This document shows, in pieces, positions 34,940 through 42,567 of a stretch of 64,000 nucleotides of DNA. The notes under the pieces are model-generated. The model saw only the letters and a program-made list of their open reading frames with translations. It had not been told where the DNA came from and made no database searches. The position numbers were made by a program, and so were the translations under genes. Position 1 is the first letter of the stretch, and every line of letters begins with the position of its first letter. The DNA is from Maribacter sp. BPC-D8 (lineage in GTDB: Bacteria; Bacteroidota; Bacteroidia; Flavobacteriales; Flavobacteriaceae). Location: assembly GCF_035207705.1 (NCBI RefSeq), contig NZ_CP128187.1, positions 930,001 to 994,000 of the forward strand, written 5' to 3'.

Positions 34940-34970
34940 AAAAAGCCCCGTAATAACGGGGCTTTTTTTT
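34939..34970. terminator. Bidirectional intrinsic terminator between ytxJ and the following leftward gene
   Basis: AAAAGCCCCG, loop TAATAA, CGGGGCTTTT, with long A and T runs on each side, directly at the ytxJ stop and overlapping the stop codon of the convergent lipoprotein gene. It can terminate both transcripts. Confidence 0.93.
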
Positions 34971-36153
34971 AATTAAAACTTTGATTGTTCAATATATTTT
35001 TAAGATTATTCTTTAAATCTTCACCGGCATCATAAACCATTTGTTCATTGCTGGGGAATGGTACCCTTGCGAGTTGTAAAAGAGAAACCAAGTCATTATC
35101 TAATGCTCTTTTATCGCCATCGTAATTAGCATAAATATGTTCGAATACGAATTGACTAGATAATGGATATTGATTTATTTTTTGTTGTTTCTTTAAGTCT
35201 ATAAAATTGACGACACCAGTTACCTGTGCACTTTTAAACTGCGTAAACTGATAAAAATTACAGCGTACCGTTTTAAATTTGTCAACTTTAATACTATTGC
35301 CTAAACTGTCAGAAACTACATTGCCATTGCGGTCTTCTACAAAAGTATAACCGTCTTTAATTTGTCTTTCCTTGCTAATTTGTTTCTCTCTAATTTGTTC
35401 AGGCGAGATGTTTATGTCTTGAAAAGAAACTTCCATTTGATAATCATACACTTGATTTTGTATTCTGTTCGTATGGTATTCTGTCCAGTTAGAGTTCAGT
35501 CCGTATGTATTCAGATTTAAAAGTTCATCTTCTAGCCTTTTTGGTATTATCTGATTTGTATTGTTTGTCATATCAACAATAACATAATCTAAGCCTTTTT
35601 GATATGCTTCATCTATATTAGATATTACATCTTTATAATTCGGATTTATTTCCTGTAAATAATTTAAATCATTGTATGCATTTCTAAAATCAGCTTTATA
35701 GTTAGCGTCAGTTAAAAGTGTATTTGCTTTGTTGTATAAAAACTCAGATAATTTAGATTTTGCAGCGATGATATCATCATCATAATTCTTAAAGCTGAAT
35801 TGCGCTCTTCTGCCTTCATCTTGAATTTGTAACGGCAGTAACGGGCGAATTCGCTCTTGAATAGATTTTAATCTACCATAGGCGTTAAAAATCTCTTCAT
35901 AGTTTGCAGCGTTACCATCCTTTTTAAGGAATTTAATATGTTGCAACTCTCTTTCGGTATTTTTTTTATACCCTTCTTCAAGAAGAACTATATATTGCTG
36001 ATTGCTTTTTTTAGTCTTATTCTCTGCAATATTCATTACTGCCTTATTAATTGCAGTCTCGTAATTACCAGAGTTCAGAGCCTCCTGCGTTTTTTTGACG
36101 CCACTACATGAAAGTAGTAGCCCGATAAAACTAAATAGTAGAAATTTTTTCAT
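34969..36153 (-). CDS. TPR-like lipoprotein of unknown function
   Basis: A 394-residue lipoprotein (MKKFLLFSFIGLLLSCSG, lipobox Cys16). Residues about 22-180 are helical and read like tetratricopeptide repeats (ALNSGNYETAINKAVMNIAE, LLTDANYKADFRNAYNDLNY, LQEINPNYKDVISNIDEAYQKG). The C-terminal half (about 185-394) is mixed with beta strands, including DYVIVDMTNNT, YDYQMEVSFQDINISPEQI and KTVRCNFYQFTQFKSAQV. I recall similar proteins in other Flavobacteriia but no function. Convergent with ytxJ and divergent from glyA. Confidence 0.75.
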   Translation of the reverse strand: MKKFLLFSFIGLLLSCSGVKKTQEALNSGNYETAINKAVMNIAENKTKKSNQQYIVLLEEGYKKNTERELQHIKFLKKDGNAANYEEIFNAYGRLKSIQERIRPLLPLQIQDEGRRAQFSFKNYDDDIIAAKSKLSEFLYNKANTLLTDANYKADFRNAYNDLNYLQEINPNYKDVISNIDEAYQKGLDYVIVDMTNNTNQIIPKRLEDELLNLNTYGLNSNWTEYHTNRIQNQVYDYQMEVSFQDINISPEQIREKQISKERQIKDGYTFVEDRNGNVVSDSLGNSIKVDKFKTVRCNFYQFTQFKSAQVTGVVNFIDLKKQQKINQYPLSSQFVFEHIYANYDGDKRALDNDLVSLLQLARVPFPSNEQMVYDAGEDLKNNLKNILNNQSFN

Positions 36154-36300
36154 GTCTATTATTTTTATGATTTATAATAGCTATTCAACAGCCGTGCCAT
36201 AAAAGGGTTATTATTAAACGTAATAGGATAAGGAATAGTATATTTTCGGTGAGATGCAATAATCTCTAATTTTTTTGATATGGTATAACAGTATAGTTAT

Positions 36301-36324
36301 TAACTTATTTTAATAAATAAGTTA
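36301..36324. promoter_or_regulatory. Long inverted repeat upstream of the glyA promoter
   Basis: TAACTTATT, six bases, AATAAGTTA: perfect nine-base arms ending 17 bases before a TTTG (36341) that could be the -33 element of glyA. It may be an operator or an AT-rich terminator-like hairpin. The remaining 36154-36300 shows nothing I can name. Confidence 0.45.
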
Positions 36325-36367
36325 TGTGTTTGTACTCTTTTTTGCATTTCAATAGATACGCTATTTG

Positions 36368-36375
36368 TATTTTTG
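36368..36375 (+). promoter_or_regulatory. -7 promoter element (TAnnTTTG) for glyA
   Basis: TATTTTTG with a TTTG 23 bases further upstream. Transcription would begin near 36380, which excludes the in-frame start at 36365 and supports ATG 36401 as the glyA start. Confidence 0.55.
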
Positions 36376-36400
36376 CAACTTATTTAAAAGAAATATCATC

Positions 36401-37675
36401 ATGCAACGCGACACCACTATTTTTAATTTAATTGAAGAAGAGAGACAACGTCAAATCAATGGCATTGAATTAATTGCCTCTGAAAATTTTACTAGTCCTC
36501 AGGTAATGGAAGCTCAAGGCTCAGTACTTACAAATAAGTATGCTGAAGGGTATCCTGGTAAAAGATATTACGGCGGTTGCGAAGTAGTTGATAAAGTAGA
36601 GCAGTTGGCTATTGATAGAGCAAAAGAGCTATTTGGTGCGGCTTATGCAAATGTGCAACCTCATTCAGGTTCTCAAGCTAATGCAGCAGTATATCACGCT
36701 TGTTTACAGCCAGGCGATAAAATTTTAGGATTCGATTTATCTCATGGTGGTCACCTAACACACGGTTCACCTGTTAATTTTTCAGGTAGATTATATAACC
36801 CGGTGTTTTACGGGGTAGATAAAGAAACTGGAAGGTTAGATTATGATAAAATTCAAGAAGTAGCTACAAAAGAACAGCCAAAGCTTATTATAGCTGGAGC
36901 TTCTGCATATTCTAGAGATATGGATTTTGAGCGTTTTCGTAAGATTGCAGATAGTGTGAATGCTATTTTATTGGCAGATATTTCTCACCCTGCAGGATTG
37001 ATTGCGAAGGGACTTTTGAATAACCCGATTCCTCATTGTCATATTGTAACCACAACAACTCATAAAACGTTAAGAGGACCAAGAGGAGGATTAATATTGA
37101 TGGGTTCTGATTTTGAAAATCCGTTTGGTATCAAACTTAAAAACGGAAATCTTAGAAAAATGTCTGCGTTGTTAGACCTAGCTGTTTTTCCAGGAAATCA
37201 AGGTGGTCCATTAGAACATGTTATCGCAGGTAAGGCAATTGCTTTTGGTGAAGCGTTGACAGAATCATATGCAACATATATTGCTCAGGTAAAGACAAAT
37301 GCCGATGCAATGGCTAAATCTTTTGTAAAACGAGGTTACAATATCATTTCTGATGGTACAGATAATCACATGATGCTGATTGATCTTAGAAATAAAGATA
37401 TTTCTGGTAAAGATGCTGAGAAAGCTTTGGTTTTAGCAGATATTACGGCTAACAAAAATATGGTGCCTTTTGATGATAAATCTCCATTTGTAACTTCTGG
37501 TATTCGTTTTGGAACAGCAGCAATAACCACTAGAGGTTTAGTTGAAAGCGATATGGAAAAAGTAGTAGATTTTATTGATCAGGTTATTACAAATCCTGAA
37601 AATGAAACTATTATAAAAGAAGTGAAAGAGAAGGTTAATGCAATGATGAATACAAGACCAATTTTTAATGCATAA
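36401..37675 (+). CDS. glyA: Serine hydroxymethyltransferase
   Basis: GlyA converts serine and tetrahydrofolate to glycine and methylenetetrahydrofolate, the main source of one-carbon units. The PLP lysine is in [17 protein letters not shown]; substrate-binding blocks include [33 protein letters not shown] and [12 protein letters not shown]. The ATG at 36401 gives 424 residues starting [14 protein letters not shown]; a start at 36365 would lie before the predicted transcript. It is convergent with the next leftward gene (28 bases between stops). Confidence 0.97.
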   Translation: MQRDTTIFNLIEEERQRQINGIELIASENFTSPQVMEAQGSVLTNKYAEGYPGKRYYGGCEVVDKVEQLAIDRAKELFGAAYANVQPHSGSQANAAVYHACLQPGDKILGFDLSHGGHLTHGSPVNFSGRLYNPVFYGVDKETGRLDYDKIQEVATKEQPKLIIAGASAYSRDMDFERFRKIADSVNAILLADISHPAGLIAKGLLNNPIPHCHIVTTTTHKTLRGPRGGLILMGSDFENPFGIKLKNGNLRKMSALLDLAVFPGNQGGPLEHVIAGKAIAFGEALTESYATYIAQVKTNADAMAKSFVKRGYNIISDGTDNHMMLIDLRNKDISGKDAEKALVLADITANKNMVPFDDKSPFVTSGIRFGTAAITTRGLVESDMEKVVDFIDQVITNPENETIIKEVKEKVNAMMNTRPIFNA

Positions 37676-37703
37676 CTAAAAGTTAGTAATTGATTTAGAG
37701 TTT

Positions 37704-38342
37704 TTATTCTGATAAAAACTCTAAATCACCACTAACATAAGTATTCTTATTTACGTCGTAAATAGAAGCCTCATCATCTTTATCTAAGTAAATGCCCCAA
37801 AATTCTGAATAAGATTTTGGCGCTATATTTATTTGCTCGTCTTCAGCTTCTATATTCTCAATATAATCTTCGAATATTGGAACAAAAATTTCATAAGGTT
37901 TTTGAGTAAGTCCTCTCGTTAAAAACACATAATTAAATGCTATTTGTTTTAAAATATCATTTAATTGCGTTGATATACTCCTGTCATAAATTCTTTTTAT
38001 AACAATACTAGTGTCGTTTAAGAATAACGTAAGTTCTTCAATATCAATGTTATATTGATTTTTTATATCAAGAGTCTCTAATGCAATATGTAAAGGAGAA
38101 TCTTCTTTTCCGCTATTTCCCCATCTACCTGTGTTGAAATGAGCAAGTAATTCAAGTAAATCTAAATTACATGAAACTTCTAAAACTAAACTAATAGAAT
38201 TAAAGGTAATATGCTTGTTGTTAAGCTTTACATTAGAGAAGTAATGAAAGCCAATAGCACTTAGAAATTCATCGATACCAGAAATTTCTTTAGTGTATTC
38301 TAGTTTTGAATTATTAATAAAGTTTTCGTAGTTAAAAGGCAT
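37704..38342 (-). CDS. Hypothetical cytoplasmic protein
   Basis: I do not recognise this 212-residue protein. It has no signal peptide or membrane segment and is strongly acidic (many Glu and Asp, including the C-terminal YVSGDLEFLSE). Features are an N-terminal helical part (INNSKLEYTKEISGIDEFL), the segment LLELLAHFNTGRWGNSGKED, and DEASIYDVNKNTYVSGDLEF near the end, which resembles a strand-rich finish. It is preceded by a 157-base gap after the NarL-type regulator gene and is convergent with glyA. No neighbour suggests a function. Confidence 0.65.
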   Translation of the reverse strand: MPFNYENFINNSKLEYTKEISGIDEFLSAIGFHYFSNVKLNNKHITFNSISLVLEVSCNLDLLELLAHFNTGRWGNSGKEDSPLHIALETLDIKNQYNIDIEELTLFLNDTSIVIKRIYDRSISTQLNDILKQIAFNYVFLTRGLTQKPYEIFVPIFEDYIENIEAEDEQINIAPKSYSEFWGIYLDKDDEASIYDVNKNTYVSGDLEFLSE

Positions 38343-38442
38343 AAAGGCGGAAATTTATAGCATTCTTTAACCTAAAGATACTTTTCTCACTTTGCAATTT
38401 GACTTAGGAAAACCTTAGAATTTCGGAGGATATTATGATAAA

Positions 38443-38459
38443 ATGATTTAAAAAATCAT
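38443..38459 (-). terminator. Weak AT-rich hairpin after the NarL-type regulator
   Basis: ATGATTT, AAA, AAATCAT: perfect seven-base arms about 40 bases after the regulator's stop, followed leftward by TTTTATC. The stem is all-AT except two G/C pairs, so termination would be weak. Confidence 0.35.
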
Positions 38460-38499
38460 AAACATATGATTTTCAGAAAGTTATGACAAAGGGTGTTAT

Positions 38500-39168
38500 T
38501 TATAAAAAGCCCCGTGTTTTTGCTTCATTTATCAAGGCAAGGTCGTTTCCATTTTTAACATCAAAGAGTGCTTTTAGTTGCCTTTTTCGAGCTTCTACCG
38601 TAGTATTGGCAGAACCAATTAATGGGGCAATATCTCTTGTGTGTATGCCTTGAGAAAGATGATATAGAATCTTTTGATCTTGTTCATCGATAACAATATT
38701 GGTAGACATTCTTCGGCGAATGGCAGATAATGCACTAGCAGTGTAGTAAGGTGAATTATTTACAATAGTTTCTACCATAGTTTTAAGCGACATTTCATCA
38801 ATTTCAGATTTAACCATATACCCATCTGGGTTTACAGTTTTGAAAATGTTGTTTATTCTATAATTGTCACTGTACGAAGACATGAATACCACCTTTGAAT
38901 TGGGTACTTCAGTTCTGGCTACAATGCCCAGGTCAATACCTGTTCTGGGATCTTTAGATTCTGGCGAGAATAATTGAATGTCTAATAAAATAACATCGTA
39001 AGGTACGGCCCGCTTAGAGTTTTCAATTTTGGTTTTACCTTTTTCGAAACTTGTAGCGATTTCGACTTTAACATTAAAGTCGGTAAATTCAGAATCCTCA
39101 AGAATATATTTATATCCAAGAGCAGTCATTTCGTGATCATCTACCGCTAAAATTCGTACAGTGTTCAT
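38500..39168 (-). CDS. LuxR/NarL-family response regulator
   Basis: A 222-residue response regulator. The receiver has the acidic pair in ILAVDDHEMTALG, the phospho-acceptor Asp63 in VILLDIQLFSPES and the Lys in DGYMVKSEIDEM. An insertion after the Asp (PESKDPRTG) lengthens that loop. The C-terminal helix-turn-helix region (about 165-222) has LSQGIHTRDIAPLIGSANTT and VEARKRQLKALF. It follows the TPR histidine kinase by 39 bases and is clearly its partner. Confidence 0.92.
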   Translation of the reverse strand: MNTVRILAVDDHEMTALGYKYILEDSEFTDFNVKVEIATSFEKGKTKIENSKRAVPYDVILLDIQLFSPESKDPRTGIDLGIVARTEVPNSKVVFMSSYSDNYRINNIFKTVNPDGYMVKSEIDEMSLKTMVETIVNNSPYYTASALSAIRRRMSTNIVIDEQDQKILYHLSQGIHTRDIAPLIGSANTTVEARKRQLKALFDVKNGNDLALINEAKTRGFL

Positions 39169-39207
39169 AAATTACGATTCTATTGTAATTTACTAAACGT
39201 TTTTATA

Positions 39208-41283
39208 TTAGGTATTATTATCGACAGTTTTTTTAATACCTAAATTTACTGGAATATTAAGGGAGATCGTAGTGCCTTGCCCTTCAGTAGAATCTATATG
39301 AAAGCTTCCTTTTAGTTTATCCATTCTAGAGGTAATATTTCTAATGCCTATCCCTTTTTTACCTTTATTAATATTATAACCGATACCGTTATCGCTCATG
39401 ATAATATTGAATTGATCGTCGTTTCTATAGAAGGTAACTTCGAAGTATGTGCATTTAGAGTGTTTAATAGCGTTTTGAAACGTTTCTTGTATTATTCGGT
39501 ACACATTAATTTTAATATCGCCAGCTAAGCTATCCCAATTTTCATCTTCGTTAAAATGAAAGATAGTTTTAATGTTTGCATTTTTGTTGTTTGCAAGTAG
39601 GGTTTCAACAGAATCTGTAAAATTATTTATTTTTTGATAAGCACTATGGCTTAACTCGTGAGATATTGATCGTATTTCATTCTCAATTTCTTGTAATGAT
39701 CCGAGTGCTTTAGATTTTTCTTGAATGGCTTCATCGGTAGCACGCTTATTTAAGCCTGTTAATATCATTCGGGCACCAAGCATTTTTCCAAGTACACCAT
39801 CATGTAACTCTTCTGATATTCGCTTTTGTTCGAGTCGTTTTACTTCATCAACTTTCTGTTTTTGCATTAACATTAAATTGAAAATCTCTTGGTTGTTTGC
39901 TTGCTGCTGTTGGTCAAACCTAAGTTTTTGATTTTTTGCACGCTGATTGATTATGATATAGACAGAAAGACCAAGTAAAAAGAATCCGGTGGCAATACCA
40001 ATCCAAATTTGCTTTTGTTTTGAGAGCACTTCTTTCTCACTTTCTAACTCTATATTTTCAGCTATAAATTCATCGGTTTCAAAGCGTATGCGGGCAAATT
40101 TATTTTGCTGCTTACGGTCTTCTTTTTGTAGGCTATCATTAAGTGTAGTAAACTTTTTAAAATAGTCCGTAGCATATTGTTTGTCTAAGATTGCTAAATA
40201 TTGCCATGTTTTTAAAAGCTGCTCATTTGAATTTCCAGCATAGGCTAACCTTTCAGATTCTTTGGCTTTGATTACTGCACTTATAGTGTCTTTAGCGAAA
40301 GCCTTGTATTCTGCGTAATTATAATAACTTGAGGATAAGCTACCTAGGTCATTATCTTTCTGCTTAATTTCAATTGCTTTGATTAAAAGATTTTCAACAT
40401 CTATGGTGTCTTTGTTGTAAAATTTAGAAGTAGCAAGGTTGCTTATTGCTTTGGCGTAAAGGTTGGAGTTTTTTACAAACAGGTTATTCGTGCTTAAAAC
40501 TTTTTCAAAATTTTCAATCGCTTGCAGGTACTGTGCGTTGTTTCTATAGGTTACTCCAATGTTATTTATAATAGTGGCTTCGCTAATATTGAAATTGGGA
40601 GTCTTGTTTAGATAAAATAATGATTCTTTGTAGTAGGATAGTGATTTGTCATATTCTTCTAAATCGTTCAAAACTATACCTAAAAGATTATAACAATCAG
40701 ATAGTTTTTTATTGTCTTCAATCGACTTGAAATTTTCTATAGCTTTTACGGCATTTGCTTCGCTGCCTATATAATCTTTGATTTTCATTTGAATGACTGC
40801 CATACTCAAATACATTTGTCCAATGCTAGATTTATCATCTATGACATCAAAAATATTTAATGCTTCTGAATAATTGTAAAAGGCGCTATCCTTAACATTA
40901 TATCTTTCAAAAAAAAATGCCAAATCCCAATAGGCATTGCCAATAGCAGATGAATCTTTAATGTGTTTATTAAGCAAAATGGCTTGTTTATTTACTTTCC
41001 TGAATAATAAGCTATCAGTAATAAAATTGTTGTTGTAAGAAAGGTTTGAGAAGTATAGCGCTTTTAGAGAGTCATTGCCTATATTTTTAGCAAGATTAAA
41101 TGCTTTTAATTGTAAGGCTAACTTATCTTCTTTTTTTATTTCAGGTTTATTGCTTTCAGATGCCCAGACCGAAATACTGTCTAAAGTTGTAGGTGTTTCT
41201 TGAATTACCTTTTCAGGTTTTGTTTTTGAACAACTGAGGCAAAGTAGAAAGAGTATTATTATGTAAAAATAAGACTTGTTCAA
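39208..41283 (-). CDS. TPR-containing sensor histidine kinase (NarX/HisKA_3 type)
   Basis: A 691-residue kinase with a lipoprotein-like N-terminus (FLLCLSCSKT). About eight tetratricopeptide repeats fill residues 40-390 (for example SDCYNLLGIVLNDLEEYDKS and ISNIGVTYRNN-like units), outside the inner membrane. One membrane segment (IWIGIATGFFLLGLSVYIII, about 430-449) leads to a coiled coil, the HisKA_3 dimer domain with the phospho-His in RISEELHDGVLGKMLG, and HATPase_c (MSDNGIGYNINKGKKGIG). The start is TTG at 41283; no upstream ATG fits. The NarL-type regulator follows. The ligand of the TPR sensor is unknown. Confidence 0.9.
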   Translation of the reverse strand: MNKSYFYIIILFLLCLSCSKTKPEKVIQETPTTLDSISVWASESNKPEIKKEDKLALQLKAFNLAKNIGNDSLKALYFSNLSYNNNFITDSLLFRKVNKQAILLNKHIKDSSAIGNAYWDLAFFFERYNVKDSAFYNYSEALNIFDVIDDKSSIGQMYLSMAVIQMKIKDYIGSEANAVKAIENFKSIEDNKKLSDCYNLLGIVLNDLEEYDKSLSYYKESLFYLNKTPNFNISEATIINNIGVTYRNNAQYLQAIENFEKVLSTNNLFVKNSNLYAKAISNLATSKFYNKDTIDVENLLIKAIEIKQKDNDLGSLSSSYYNYAEYKAFAKDTISAVIKAKESERLAYAGNSNEQLLKTWQYLAILDKQYATDYFKKFTTLNDSLQKEDRKQQNKFARIRFETDEFIAENIELESEKEVLSKQKQIWIGIATGFFLLGLSVYIIINQRAKNQKLRFDQQQQANNQEIFNLMLMQKQKVDEVKRLEQKRISEELHDGVLGKMLGARMILTGLNKRATDEAIQEKSKALGSLQEIENEIRSISHELSHSAYQKINNFTDSVETLLANNKNANIKTIFHFNEDENWDSLAGDIKINVYRIIQETFQNAIKHSKCTYFEVTFYRNDDQFNIIMSDNGIGYNINKGKKGIGIRNITSRMDKLKGSFHIDSTEGQGTTISLNIPVNLGIKKTVDNNT

Positions 41284-41319
41284 AAAAAATGATTTTATAA
41301 GGATTAAAAACCAAGGTAT

Positions 41320-41359
41320 AAAAAAATAGCCTTTAACATGATTGTTAAAGGCTATTTTT
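41320..41359 (-). terminator. Intrinsic terminator after the mini-protein gene
   Basis: ATAGCCTTTAACA, loop, TGTTAAAGGCTAT flanked by A and T runs, 17 bases after the 58-aa gene's stop read leftward. It separates that gene from the downstream TPR kinase, which begins at 41283. Confidence 0.9.
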
Positions 41360-41375
41360 GTTTTATAGAGCTTAT

Positions 41376-41552
41376 TTATGCAATACCTTTTGGCGGTTTT
41401 CTATCTGCAGGTGGCATGTAACAATCATTACAAGTTAAAGCTTTTGAAATATCGTTCATGAAATCAAAGTCATTAGCTGTGTTTTGAATAATTGATGTTG
41501 CCATACCTATTGTCATTACGGCAACTGCTAAAATACTTGTTATTTTTTTCAT
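41376..41552 (-). CDS. 58-residue secreted cysteine-containing mini-protein
   Basis: ATG at 41552 opens a 58-codon gene with a clear signal peptide (MKKITSILAVAVMTIGMATS). The mature part, about 38 residues, is acidic then Pro-rich: DFDFMNDISKAL, the Cys pair CNDC, YMPPADRKPPKG. It has its own terminator directly downstream and a 139-base upstream region, so it is a genuine unit and not random. I recognise no family. It lies between the LytTR regulator and the TPR kinase, all leftward, which raises the possibility of a signalling or regulatory role; the CxxC could bind metal or form a disulphide. Confidence 0.75.
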   Translation of the reverse strand: MKKITSILAVAVMTIGMATSIIQNTANDFDFMNDISKALTCNDCYMPPADRKPPKGIA

Positions 41553-41691
41553 ACTGTTTCTGTTTTTTAGGGGTTTTTGGTTTATGATACAACCAAAGTA
41601 CTACTGTTCGTTGAGCAACGAAGGCAATATTTTAAGTCTTAAGTAGATGACCCAATTCTGTTAGTAAACGAACCAGTTGTGAGAGAATTCT

Positions 41692-42423
41692 TTAATTTAA
41701 AGAAGAAAAGGTGTTTTTAGACAGAATATTCTTAAGGTTATTCATATTCTCTCTGTATGTCTTTGAAAAAGGAATATTCTCGTTTACCGCTTTAATTGCG
41801 CAGATAGATTTTCCGAAGTTGATACGAGATACATAACTCGTGTTTACAATATAACTTTGGTGAACACGCATAAAATTATCGGGCAAAGTATTTTCAAAAG
41901 TCTTTAACGTTTTATAGGCGTTGATAATTGTACCGTCTTTCATGAAAAATTCGGTAGTATTGTTATCTGCCTTTAAGTAGAGGATATCGTTTGTATTTAG
42001 GTATTGAAAATCGTTGTAAGATTTTAGGCATATAGTAGCGGGCGCCTTCTCTTTTGGCATTCTTTTTTGCAGTTTCAATAATGATTTGCGAATATCGAAT
42101 TCATTATATGGTTGTAGCCAGTAATCGAAGAATCCATTTTTAATGGCATCGTACGCGTAATTCTTTGTAGATGCAATACCAATTAAAATAGGTAGCTGAT
42201 TCATATATTGGTGAATTTCAGTAACCATTAAAAATACAGATGAATAGTCATTGTTAAGATTGATAAAAACAATATCTGGAGCGTACTTTAAAATATCATT
42301 TAATCCGTCTGAAGGGGTGTTGGTAGTGTTTATACATTCAAAGTCACCATATGCATCCAAAAATGCATGCAACTGCAAATTTGAAACAGCATCAGAGTCG
42401 ATTATGGTGTAAGTATAATTCAA
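41692..42423 (-). CDS. LytTR-family regulator with degenerate receiver domain
   Basis: A 243-residue protein: N-terminal receiver-like domain (about 1-120) and C-terminal LytTR DNA-binding domain (about 135-240, with ILYLKADNNTTEFFMKDG, RVHQSYIVNTSYVSRI and IPFSKTYRENM). The receiver lacks two key residues: the usual phospho-acceptor Asp is Asn55 (IVFINLNND) and the conserved Lys is Gln104 (FDYWLQPYNEFD). It therefore probably works without standard phosphorylation. The start is TTG at 42423; no better start is seen. No LytS-type kinase is adjacent; the mini-protein gene lies 139 bases downstream. Confidence 0.88.
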   Translation of the reverse strand: MNYTYTIIDSDAVSNLQLHAFLDAYGDFECINTTNTPSDGLNDILKYAPDIVFINLNNDYSSVFLMVTEIHQYMNQLPILIGIASTKNYAYDAIKNGFFDYWLQPYNEFDIRKSLLKLQKRMPKEKAPATICLKSYNDFQYLNTNDILYLKADNNTTEFFMKDGTIINAYKTLKTFENTLPDNFMRVHQSYIVNTSYVSRINFGKSICAIKAVNENIPFSKTYRENMNNLKNILSKNTFSSLN

Positions 42424-42477
42424 ATGAAATAACGTATACTACGAAATTAAACATAGGTAAGAAAAAGAAGACCTAGA

Positions 42478-42502
42478 ATGTCCTTATAAAAAGAGAGGAC
42501 AT
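42478..42502. promoter_or_regulatory. Inverted repeat upstream of the LytTR gene
   Basis: ATGTCCT, eleven bases, AGGACAT: perfect seven-base arms 55-79 bases upstream of the LytTR start and 66 bases after the end of the beta-helix gene. It could be an operator for that promoter or the end of an upstream transcript; no T-run follows. Confidence 0.35.
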
Positions 42503-42567
42503 GTTGATAAAATGAGTGTTTACGGGACTTGTGAGAGAAAAATCTTTCATTTATTCTCGTATTATGA

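Noticed and set aside
36365..36400. Upstream start for glyA
   Set aside because: It overlaps the predicted -7 promoter element and adds residues not expected in serine hydroxymethyltransferases.
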